From Exiguobacterium sp. RIT594 (GTDB lineage: Bacteria; Bacillota; Bacilli; Exiguobacteriales; Exiguobacteriaceae), in NCBI RefSeq assembly GCF_003339585.1, contig NZ_QPKF01000004.1:106477-170476 (forward strand): a stretch of 64,000 nucleotides of DNA. The letters run 5' to 3'. The first letter of the stretch is position 1, and each line of letters opens with the position of its first letter. A model generated the notes under the pieces. The model was not told the origin of the DNA and made no database searches. It saw only the letters and a program-made list of their open reading frames with translations. Below are positions 17,053 to 23,925 of this stretch, piece after piece. Position numbers and translations under genes: made by a program.

Positions 17053-17819
17053 TTCATTTGGAACGATCGGATCACGTCGCCATCATCCGGATTGACCGGC
17101 CGGAACGGATGAACTGTTTTGATTATCCGACGCTCGTCGAGCTGCAACAGCTGGTCACGACCGTCCGTCACGATCCGACCATCCGGATTGTCATCTTTAC
17201 CGGAACAGGGAAGGCGTTCAGCGCCGGCGCTGACTTGAAGGAACGGGTGACATTAAACGAAACGGAAGTCCGGCGCAACGTCGAAGCCATTCGTGACGTC
17301 TTCACCGACATCGCCAATTTGCCGCAACCGACGATCGCGGCCGTCAATGGTCATGCGCTCGGGGGCGGCTTCGAATGGATGCTCGCCTGTGATTTCCGGA
17401 TGATCGTCAAAGGAGCACTGGTCGGATTGACAGAAACCAGTTTCGGCATCATTCCCGGTGCCGGCGGGACACAACGGTTGCCACGGTTGATTGGAGAGAC
17501 TCGGGCGAAGGAATTGATTTTCACTGCTAAGAAAATTGATGCACAGACCGCTGAACAGTACGGAATCGTCTCGCGGGTCGTCGCAACAGGGGAAGAATTG
17601 ATGGAAGTTTGTCTTTCGTTTGCGGATGAGATGTTACAAAACGGACCGGTCGCCATCCGCCAGGCAAAAATGGCGATTGATCAAGGACTGGATCATACGC
17701 TCGCGGAAGGCTTGGGAATTGAGACAACAGCTTATGAAGTGGTCATCCCGACGGAAGACCGGCTGGAGGCGTTACGTGCCTTCGCTGAAAAACGGACACC
17801 GCAGTTTCAAGGGAAATGA
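17049..17819 (+). CDS. Enoyl-CoA hydratase/isomerase (second paa-operon copy)
   Basis: A 256-residue crotonase-fold enzyme with 'AFSAGADLKERV' and 'GHALGGGFEWMLACD' forming the oxyanion hole. Both catalytic glutamates of hydratases are present (GGGFE and 'GLTETSFGI'). By position it would be the ring-1,2-epoxyphenylacetyl-CoA isomerase (PaaG) or a second hydratase, but residues do not settle this. The ATG overlaps the paaJ stop. The intergenic 76 bases that follow contain TATACT (17846-17851), a possible separate promoter for paaX. Confidence 0.82.
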   Translation: MIHLERSDHVAIIRIDRPERMNCFDYPTLVELQQLVTTVRHDPTIRIVIFTGTGKAFSAGADLKERVTLNETEVRRNVEAIRDVFTDIANLPQPTIAAVNGHALGGGFEWMLACDFRMIVKGALVGLTETSFGIIPGAGGTQRLPRLIGETRAKELIFTAKKIDAQTAEQYGIVSRVVATGEELMEVCLSFADEMLQNGPVAIRQAKMAIDQGLDHTLAEGLGIETTAYEVVIPTEDRLEALRAFAEKRTPQFQGK

Positions 17820-17895
17820 GGATGGTCGTCTTCTGAAATAACACGTATACTAACGGTACACAAAAAAACGTTATATTAAAGAGAGAGTGAATGAC

Positions 17896-18780
17896 ATGAG
17901 TGCGAATACACAATCGATGATTTTTACAGTATACGGAGATTACATCCGCCATTACGGCAATCAAATCTGGGTCGGCAGTCTGATTCGCCTGCTGAAAGAA
18001 TTTGGTCATAATGAACAGGCCGTCCGGGTTGCCGTTTCCCGGATGGTCAAACAAGGCTGGCTGACATCGCAAAAACAAGGGACAAAAAGTTTTTATTCGT
18101 TGACCCCGCGCGGCGTTGAGCGGATGGAAGAAGCCGCGCGACGGATCTATAAATCGACGCCTCATGTCTGGGACGGGAAATGGCGGACCTTGATGTATAC
18201 GATTCCGGAAGACAAACGGCAAATCCGCGATGAATTACGAAAAGAGTTGTCGTGGAGCGGTTTCGGGAATTTATCGAACGGGGTCTGGATTTCACCGAAC
18301 CCGCTCGAAAAAGAAGCGGAACGATTGATTGACGCCTACGGTATCACCGAGTATGTCGATTTTTTCGTCGGCGAATATCATGGACCGCAACCGGATCAAT
18401 CGCTGGTCGAACGCGCTTTCCCACTGGATGAGTTGCAAGAACGGTATGAACGGTTCATCGCCGAATACAGCCGGCGTTATATCGTCCATCAAAGCCGGAT
18501 TCAGCTTGGCGAGATGGATGAGGAGCAGTGTTTTGTCGAACGGACGACCCTTGTTCATGAATACCGCAAGTTTTTGTTTACCGATCCCGGTCTGCCGCAA
18601 GAGTTGTTGCCGGATGAGTGGAGCGGTCATCATGCCGCCTTACTGTTTGAACAATACTACCGGTTGCTCGCGGAACCGGCGAGCCGGTTTTTTGAATCGA
18701 TCTTTCGTGAAACGCATGATGTGACGCAAAAAAGTGCCGATTATGATGCTTCGCAACATCCCTTGTTCGCAGAACGCTAA
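17896..18780 (+). CDS. paaX: PaaX-family transcriptional repressor
   Basis: The 294-residue protein has the PaaX layout: an N-terminal winged helix (LIRLLKEFGHNEQAVRVAVSRMVKQGWL, about residues 28-55), a central domain and a C-terminal domain. PaaX proteins repress paa operons and release DNA on binding phenylacetyl-CoA. An in-frame GTG lies three codons earlier, but GAGAGAG is placed for the ATG at 17896. Being last in the operon suggests feedback control. The palindromes at the two divergent promoters near 8.1-8.3 kb are candidate targets. Confidence 0.92.
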   Translation: MSANTQSMIFTVYGDYIRHYGNQIWVGSLIRLLKEFGHNEQAVRVAVSRMVKQGWLTSQKQGTKSFYSLTPRGVERMEEAARRIYKSTPHVWDGKWRTLMYTIPEDKRQIRDELRKELSWSGFGNLSNGVWISPNPLEKEAERLIDAYGITEYVDFFVGEYHGPQPDQSLVERAFPLDELQERYERFIAEYSRRYIVHQSRIQLGEMDEEQCFVERTTLVHEYRKFLFTDPGLPQELLPDEWSGHHAALLFEQYYRLLAEPASRFFESIFRETHDVTQKSADYDASQHPLFAER

Positions 18781-18784
18781 AACA

Positions 18785-18820
18785 AAAACGCTCATCCCGA
18801 AGAAACGAGATGAGCGTTTT
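18785..18820. terminator. Bidirectional terminator between paaX and the PaaY-like gene
   Basis: AAAACGCTCATC (18785-18796) is the exact complement of GATGAGCGTTTT (18809-18820), with A- and T-runs at the ends. It closes the paa operon and the convergent gene. Confidence 0.9.
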
Positions 18821-18831
18821 CGTGCCGATCG

Positions 18832-19350
18832 TCAATTGTCAGCAAGCTGTTTTCGGAAGGCATACCCTTTATCGACATACGAATCGATCGATTCCTGAAT
18901 CATCTCAAGATCGGCTGCCGTGAGTTCACGTACGACTTTACCCGGTGACCCGATGATGAGCGAACGAGGCGGGAATTTTTTGCCGGACGGGATTAAGGTG
19001 TTGGCACCGATGATACATTCTTCCCCGATTTCAGCATGATCGAGGACGGTTGCTCCCATTCCGACAATCGAGCGCCGACCGATTTTGCAACCGTGCAAGA
19101 TGGCATTGTGACCGACCGTCACTTCATCTTCGACAATGACCGGTGCACCCTCATAAAGATGGATGGTCGCATTGTCCTGGATACTGCAACGTTTGCCGAT
19201 CGTAATCGGTCCTTCATCGCCGCGCAGGACGGCATTGAACCAAATCGTCGATTCTTCGCCGACGATTACGTCACCAATCAAAAAAGCACCGGGGGCGACA
19301 AAAACATGTGTGGCTAGCTTTGGTGAAACATCGCGGTACGGAATATTCAT
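18832..19350 (-). CDS. Gamma-class carbonic anhydrase-like hexapeptide-repeat protein (PaaY-like)
   Basis: The 172-residue protein folds as a left-handed beta-helix: repeats such as 'VFVAPGAFLIGDVIVGEEST' and 'EIGEECIIGANTLIPSGKK' are hexapeptide units. Candidate zinc histidines are in 'IHLYEG' and 'VGHNAILHGC'. The family includes gamma carbonic anhydrases and PaaY, a thioesterase that hydrolyses toxic CoA adducts in phenylacetate breakdown. Its convergent position next to paaX fits a PaaY role, but Bacillales also carry unrelated YtoA-type members, so function is only suggested. Confidence 0.78.
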   Translation of the reverse strand: MNIPYRDVSPKLATHVFVAPGAFLIGDVIVGEESTIWFNAVLRGDEGPITIGKRCSIQDNATIHLYEGAPVIVEDEVTVGHNAILHGCKIGRRSIVGMGATVLDHAEIGEECIIGANTLIPSGKKFPPRSLIIGSPGKVVRELTAADLEMIQESIDSYVDKGYAFRKQLADN

Positions 19351-19432
19351 AAGGACGCCTCTTTTCTAAAAATGAATTAAAATTCAGTCCTACTTAGTAT
19401 ACCATTCTTAACAACGGAAACGGAGGGAGACC

Positions 19433-20368
19433 ATGTCTCGTCTATGTACCACATTACAGATTGATGTGCCGATCATTCAAGGGGGTATGGGGAACATCAG
19501 CCATGCCGAACTGACGGCGGCGGTCTCGAATGCCGGAGGTCTCGGAACGATTGGATGCGGAACGATGACGCCTGTCGAGGTCAAACAATTGATTGACGCG
19601 ACACGAAGCTTGACGTCGCGTCCGTTTGCCTTGAATATCGCCATCCGGGTCTCACCTTATACCGAACAGTTGATTGAGTTAGCGATTGAGGAACGGATTC
19701 CAGTCGTGTCCTTGTCAGCCGGTAATCCGGCTCCTTTTTTATCGAAGTTACGGGAGGCGGGAATCCGGACGATTGGTGTCGTTGCTTCCGTCAAACAGGC
19801 AATTAAAGCCGAGCAGTCCGGAGTGGACATATTGGTAGCGGAAGGAGTCGAGGCTGCGGGAATCAATTCACCGCTCGAGTTGACGACGATGACCCTGATT
19901 CCGCAAATCACAGATCATGTCACGCTTCCCGTCCTTGCCGCGGGCGGCATCGGCGACGGACGTGGTCTTGCAGCAGCTTGGATGCTCGGAGCAGAAGGCG
20001 TGCAGCTCGGAACCCGGTTGATTGCGACTCAGGAATCCCGTGTCCATGAGCACTATAAAAAACACCTTGTGCAGGCGGATGATCTCGGGACACGAATCAT
20101 TGGCCGAGAAGTCGGACAAGTCCGGCGGGTGTTGAACGGACCGTACGTCGAGGCGTTGCAGCCGACATCACTCGCTGCCTTTCAAGAACAGACGAACGAA
20201 TCGTTTCATATCAAAGGGGCACTGGAAGGCGACGAGACGGCAGGATACGTCAATGCCGGTCTCGTTTCCGGTTTGATTGATGATGTTCCGACCGTTGCGG
20301 AACTGTTTAACCGGATGATGGACGATGCGTTCGGGCGGATCGAACGGACATACCGGGCCCTCCAGTAA
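19433..20368 (+). CDS. FMN-dependent nitronate monooxygenase-like TIM-barrel protein
   Basis: This 311-residue protein starts with 'PIIQGGMGNISHAELTAAVS' and has 'AGGIGDGRGLAAAWMLGAEG' and 'QLGTRLIATQES', the phosphate-binding and flavin motifs of the nitronate monooxygenase/FabK superfamily. Members oxidise propionate-3-nitronate or reduce enoyl-ACP; the sequence does not decide between them. GGAGGGAGACC precedes the ATG. It is a single gene with its own terminator. Confidence 0.82.
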   Translation: MSRLCTTLQIDVPIIQGGMGNISHAELTAAVSNAGGLGTIGCGTMTPVEVKQLIDATRSLTSRPFALNIAIRVSPYTEQLIELAIEERIPVVSLSAGNPAPFLSKLREAGIRTIGVVASVKQAIKAEQSGVDILVAEGVEAAGINSPLELTTMTLIPQITDHVTLPVLAAGGIGDGRGLAAAWMLGAEGVQLGTRLIATQESRVHEHYKKHLVQADDLGTRIIGREVGQVRRVLNGPYVEALQPTSLAAFQEQTNESFHIKGALEGDETAGYVNAGLVSGLIDDVPTVAELFNRMMDDAFGRIERTYRALQ

Positions 20369-20384
20369 CGTGAATACAAGCGCA

Positions 20385-20410
20385 GCTGACCGATCAGGTC
20401 GGCTTTTTTT
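20385..20410 (+). terminator. Intrinsic terminator after the FMN oxidoreductase gene
   Basis: GCTGACC (20385-20391) pairs with GGTCGGC (20397-20403), allowing one G-U, around GATCA, followed by seven T. Confidence 0.85.
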
Positions 20411-20486
20411 GTGTTTCAGGACATTTGTCCTTTAAAAAGATGACAGAATAGGGTCTACTCGTAACTAGAGAAAAAGGAGGATGAAG

Positions 20487-20915
20487 ATGCAAGGAATCGT
20501 GTTTGCCTTATTCAGTGGATTGTTCATTGCCTTGCAAGGCATCTTTAATGCCCGGCTCGGTGACGCGGTTGGTCCATGGTTATCCGTGACGATCGTTCAT
20601 TTCGTCGGTCTGATCGGCTGTTTATTAATTTACGGATTTGTCCGGGACCGGAAAATCGGCGGTTTTCGCACGTTGCCGCTGATTTACGCAAGCGGCGGAT
20701 TGCTTGGTGTCCTGGTCGTCGTGACGGAACTGACGTCGATTCAATTACTCGGCATGACATGGGCGATGTCGCTGTTGCTCGTCGCCCAGATTTTGTGTGC
20801 CTTTGTGATTGATTTGAACGGCTGGTTCGGAGTCATTAAAAAAAGCAGTAATACAGGGCAGTGGGTTGGTGTCGGCTTGATGTTGACCGGCGTCTTGATT
20901 TTTTCATTTGCCTGA
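20487..20915 (+). CDS. DMT-superfamily small membrane transporter (YdcZ/DUF606 family), first of a pair
   Basis: This 142-residue, about five-helix membrane protein begins 'MQGIVFALFSGLFIALQGIFNARLG', and the conserved 'LFIALQ..FNARLGDAVGPW' pattern marks the DUF606 (YdcZ) family. AAAAAGGAGG is six bases before the ATG at 20487; an ATG two codons earlier is too close to it. The next gene encodes a related protein, so the two probably form a heteromeric transporter of unknown substrate. Confidence 0.8.
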   Translation: MQGIVFALFSGLFIALQGIFNARLGDAVGPWLSVTIVHFVGLIGCLLIYGFVRDRKIGGFRTLPLIYASGGLLGVLVVVTELTSIQLLGMTWAMSLLLVAQILCAFVIDLNGWFGVIKKSSNTGQWVGVGLMLTGVLIFSFA

Positions 20916-20938
20916 ATGGAATATGAGGAGGAATTAGA

Positions 20939-21418
20939 ATGGGACTCGGAATGTTTTGTGCCATCGTCGCAGGGATGATGATCAGTTTACAGACCGTTTT
21001 AAATGCACGGATGAGTCATGCCTTCGGTGCTTGGGCGACGACGACGCTAGTCTTTTTTGTCGGACTGCTCGGGTCGTTGCTCGCATTGGTTTTCTTTCGG
21101 GGCGGGGAGGTCGCGGCGCTTACAGAGGTCGAACCGCTTTATCTATTTGGCGGTTTCGTTGGTGTCGGGGTCGTATTTTGTGTCATGCGGGGAATTCAAC
21201 TGCTGGGACCGTCGATTGCGATTTCCGTCGTCCTGATTTCGCAACTCAGTTTTGCGCTCTGTGTCGATGTCTTTGGCTGGTTCGGTTTACCGAAAGTCGA
21301 GTTATCGTTTGGTCAAATCATCGGCCTGGCCGTCATGTTGAGCGGCATTTTCGTCTTAAAACGTTATCAGGTCGTGGACGAGTCAAATCAAACAGATGAA
21401 ATCAAAGCGATTTCTTAA
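20939..21418 (+). CDS. DMT-superfamily small membrane transporter (YdcZ/DUF606 family), second of a pair
   Basis: A 159-residue homologue of the preceding gene: 'GMMISLQTVLNARMSHAFGAW' aligns with the same N-terminal signature and 'LCVDVFGWFGLPK' with 'FVIDLNGWFGVIK' of its partner. ATGAGGAGGAATTAGA gives a good ribosome binding site and the gap is only 23 bases. Tandem half-size members are typical of the family and suggest an inverted-topology pair. Substrate unknown. Confidence 0.8.
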   Translation: MGLGMFCAIVAGMMISLQTVLNARMSHAFGAWATTTLVFFVGLLGSLLALVFFRGGEVAALTEVEPLYLFGGFVGVGVVFCVMRGIQLLGPSIAISVVLISQLSFALCVDVFGWFGLPKVELSFGQIIGLAVMLSGIFVLKRYQVVDESNQTDEIKAIS

Positions 21419-21436
21419 AAACATCGTCAACCACTC

Positions 21437-21498
21437 AAAAGAGATCACGGCTTTCACGCAACTTTTACAGTAAAGTGCGTGAAAGGGTGATCTCTTTT
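21437..21498. terminator. Large bidirectional terminator between the transporter pair and msrA
   Basis: AAAAGAGATCAC (21437-21448) complements GTGATCTCTTTT (21487-21498), and an inner CTTTCACGCA / TGCGTGAAAG pairing extends the stem to over 20 pairs. Confidence 0.9.
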
Positions 21499-21517
21499 AA
21501 AAGACGTTTCATTTAAA

Positions 21518-22048
21518 TCAGACGGATACTTCTTCTTTCCAGGCGACGTCGATAAAGGCATCACGGCCGGAGGCTTTCCGGTCTTTTTTGTAGTGGGCCG
21601 GATTTTTTTTGTGGAAGTCCTGATGGTATTCTTCCGCCGGATAGAAGGCGTGTGCCGGTTCGATCCGGGTGACGATCGGTTGTTTGAAACGGTTTGTTGC
21701 AGCCAGCGCATCACGTGACGCAATCGCTGCAAGGCGTTGTTGTTCCGTATGATAAAAAATCGCCGGAGCATACTGTGTACCGCGGTCCTGGAATTGTCCG
21801 CCGGCATCGGTCGGATCCGTTTGAGGCCAGTACAGTTCGAGTAACCGTTCGTATGAGAACAGGGCCGGATCAAATGTAATTTCGACGACTTCGGAATGTC
21901 CGGTCGTTCCGGTTTTGACTTGCTCGTATGTCGGATTGTCGACATGTCCTCCTGTATAGCCGGATACGATACTGTGAATCCCCGGCAGTTCCTCAAATGG
22001 TGTCACCATGCACCAGAAACATCCTCCTGCAAATGTTGCTTTTTCCAT
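21518..22048 (-). CDS. msrA: Peptide-methionine (S)-S-oxide reductase
   Basis: The 176-residue enzyme reduces methionine-S-sulfoxide in proteins and free form. The catalytic cysteine is in the signature 'GGCFWCM' near the N-terminus; '[15 protein letters not shown]', 'TGHSEVVEI' and '[12 protein letters not shown]' are conserved MsrA segments. No MsrB domain is fused. A SAM-I riboswitch with a terminator sits in its 5' leader (22118-22256), so it should be induced when S-adenosylmethionine is scarce, linking methionine repair to methionine supply. Confidence 0.94.
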   Translation of the reverse strand: MEKATFAGGCFWCMVTPFEELPGIHSIVSGYTGGHVDNPTYEQVKTGTTGHSEVVEITFDPALFSYERLLELYWPQTDPTDAGGQFQDRGTQYAPAIFYHTEQQRLAAIASRDALAATNRFKQPIVTRIEPAHAFYPAEEYHQDFHKKNPAHYKKDRKASGRDAFIDVAWKEEVSV

Positions 22049-22117
22049 GTCATCTCTCCCTTTCCCTTGGCTTCTTGAGCCGTCATCCTGTCATGTCTGA
22101 CAGTGAGAAAACGAAAA

Positions 22118-22256
22118 CGACTCCTTTGCTTGGTTGCAAAAGGAGTCGCCGCTTTTTATCAACCAAAGCTTTCGCTTTGCTGGTCGTAGCACCTTGCTGT
22201 GCGCAGGTTGCTGGGACGTCATCGATCCAGATCTCTCGGTCCACTCTTGATAAGTG
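22118..22256 (-). promoter_or_regulatory. SAM-I (S-box) riboswitch upstream of msrA
   Basis: The minus strand shows the S-box order: CTTATCAAGAG (22254-22244), GACCGAGAGATC, then CCCAGCAACC and GGTGCTA, with P1 closed by TTGATAAAAAG (22162-22152). Downstream a hairpin CGACTCCTTTGC / GCAAAAGGAGTCG (22118-22148) followed by a T-rich stretch serves as the terminator. Aptamer is about 22152-22256. Identification rests on conserved motif order; no covariance search was run. Confidence 0.88.
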
Positions 22257-22294
22257 TTATATGAAGTTGATGTAAGTTCGTTATCATTGGGATG

Positions 22295-22324
22295 ATAATA
22301 CCATTCATAAAAGTGGAAAGTCAA
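22295..22324 (-). promoter_or_regulatory. Sigma-A promoter of the SAM-riboswitch-msrA transcript
   Basis: The minus strand has TTGACT (22324-22319) and TATTAT (22300-22295) with an 18-base spacer, placing the transcription start about 30 bases upstream of the aptamer. Confidence 0.7.
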
Positions 22325-22327
22325 TCC

Positions 22328-23500
22328 TTATGTTTGCAGGGCACGAAGAACGGTCGCTCCTAACGTTTTCGCCCCGATCAGCAAGGACTGCTCATCGATT
22401 TCGTACTTCGGATGGTGTTGCGGATAAATCGTCCGTCCATCCGTCTTTGCAGAGCCTGTGAAGAAATAACTGCCCGGTACTTTTTCGAGGTAATAGGCAA
22501 AGTCATCCGCTGCCATCATCGGTTTCATCTCGCGAACCTGTGCTTCCGGTAAAAAGCCGGCCGCTTCCCGGACGAGCTGTGTTTCATCCGGATGATTCCA
22601 AAGCGACGGATAACCGGTCGTGAAATCAATGGAATACGTGGCGCCAATTCCAGCACACGTCGTTCGCGCGACGAGATCGACCTGTTGGCGTAACTGGTGC
22701 CGGAGCTGTTCATTGAACGTCCGGATTTCTCCGACGATCCGGGCTTCGCCGGTGACGATGTTCGGTGCCGTCCCGGCGTGGAACGAGCCGATCGCAACGA
22801 TAGCCGGTTCAAACGGATCAACGCGCCGGCTGACGAGATGCTGGAGATTACAGACAAGCTGGGCACCGGCGACGAGCGCATCCTGTGTCCGGTGCGGCGC
22901 CTGGGCATGACCGCCTTGACCGTGAACGACGATCTCAAATTCATCGATGGCACATAATGTATGACCGCTGTGATAACCGATTGATCCGACCGGAAGATCA
23001 TTTTCGAGATGCGTGCCGAAGATCGCATCGACACCGTCGAGACAACCGTCCTCAATCATCTGGATGGCACCGCCGGGGAACACTTCTTCACCGTGTTGAT
23101 GAATGAAGACGACACTACCTGCCAGTTCATCCTGTATGGCATGAAAAGCAGCGGCCAGTCCGAGGACAATCGCCGTATGACCGTCGTGTCCGCAGGCATG
23201 CATGACGCCGGGGCGGATCGAACGGAACGATAACTCCGTCTCTTCCTGTAACGGTAACGCATCAAAATCGGCCCGGATGGCGATTGTTTTTCCGGGACGT
23301 GTTCCTTTCAGTGTCGCGACAATCCCGCTGCCGCCGACGTTTGCCCGGTACGGAATACCGAGTTCATCGTAAAAAGCAGCGATTTTAGCAGGAGTCCGCA
23401 CTTCCTGAAACGATAATTCCGGATGGCGGTGAAAGTCGCGGCGTAAACGAATCATTTCGGATTCATACTCAGTTAAGTAGGTGAATAAATTTTCTTGCAT
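22328..23500 (-). CDS. M20-family amidohydrolase (N-acyl amino acid or peptide hydrolase)
   Basis: This 390-residue metallo-hydrolase has the M20D pattern: 'RRDFHRHPELSFQE' at the N-terminus, 'HACGHDGHTAIVLG' and 'HQHGEEVFPGGA' for metal binding and catalysis, and a lid domain with 'GHAQAPHRTQDAL'. Relatives cleave N-acetyl amino acids, hippurate or indole-acetyl amino acids. AAAAGGA lies eight bases before the ATG at 23500; a start three codons earlier would touch it. The exact substrate is unknown. Confidence 0.88.
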   Translation of the reverse strand: MQENLFTYLTEYESEMIRLRRDFHRHPELSFQEVRTPAKIAAFYDELGIPYRANVGGSGIVATLKGTRPGKTIAIRADFDALPLQEETELSFRSIRPGVMHACGHDGHTAIVLGLAAAFHAIQDELAGSVVFIHQHGEEVFPGGAIQMIEDGCLDGVDAIFGTHLENDLPVGSIGYHSGHTLCAIDEFEIVVHGQGGHAQAPHRTQDALVAGAQLVCNLQHLVSRRVDPFEPAIVAIGSFHAGTAPNIVTGEARIVGEIRTFNEQLRHQLRQQVDLVARTTCAGIGATYSIDFTTGYPSLWNHPDETQLVREAAGFLPEAQVREMKPMMAADDFAYYLEKVPGSYFFTGSAKTDGRTIYPQHHPKYEIDEQSLLIGAKTLGATVLRALQT

Positions 23501-23577
23501 CGAAATCATCCTTTTCGGTATGTCTTGAGTAAAAACGGGTACAGATAGAGGTAATCAATCAGAGGAGGAATCAACAT

Positions 23578-23871
23578 ATGGGTGAAATTATCGTCAATGC
23601 CGTTCTTACAGTCAAAGCAGGGTTAGCTGATCAAGTCTTTCCGATTTTAAGCACAGTCTACAAAGCAGCACAAAACGAGCCGGGCTGCTTGCGTTATACA
23701 TTACATCAATCGATTGAAAATGAACATCAGTTCATGCTCTATGAAGTCTATCAGGATGAAGAAGCACTGGAAGCCCATATTGCATCGGACCACTATAAAG
23801 CATACCGGGAACAAATCGAGCTGTACCTGGAGGACCGTCAAGTGACGAAATACATCGAGATGACATTCTGA
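23578..23871 (+). CDS. Antibiotic biosynthesis monooxygenase (ABM) domain protein
   Basis: A 97-residue ferredoxin-like dimeric domain. 'VNAVLTVKAGLADQVFPIL', 'NEPGCLRYTLHQS' and 'FMLYEVYQDEEALEAHIASDHYKAY' are the hallmarks of the ABM/YgiN-type quinol monooxygenase family (segments at residues 6-24, 39-51 and 58-82). GAGGAGGAATCAAC precedes the ATG. Proteins of this type act on quinols or heme; a defined function cannot be given. Confidence 0.8.
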   Translation: MGEIIVNAVLTVKAGLADQVFPILSTVYKAAQNEPGCLRYTLHQSIENEHQFMLYEVYQDEEALEAHIASDHYKAYREQIELYLEDRQVTKYIEMTF

Positions 23872-23882
23872 AACAAGGAAAG

Positions 23883-23920
23883 AAGGGCGTATGGATCCGC
23901 AAGGATCCATACGCCCTTTT
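23883..23920. terminator. Perfect bidirectional terminator
   Basis: AAGGGCGTATGGATCC and its exact complement (23903-23918) flank a GCAA tetraloop, followed by T on the plus strand and A on the left side, between two convergent genes. Confidence 0.92.
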
Positions 23921-23925
23921 CGTTG

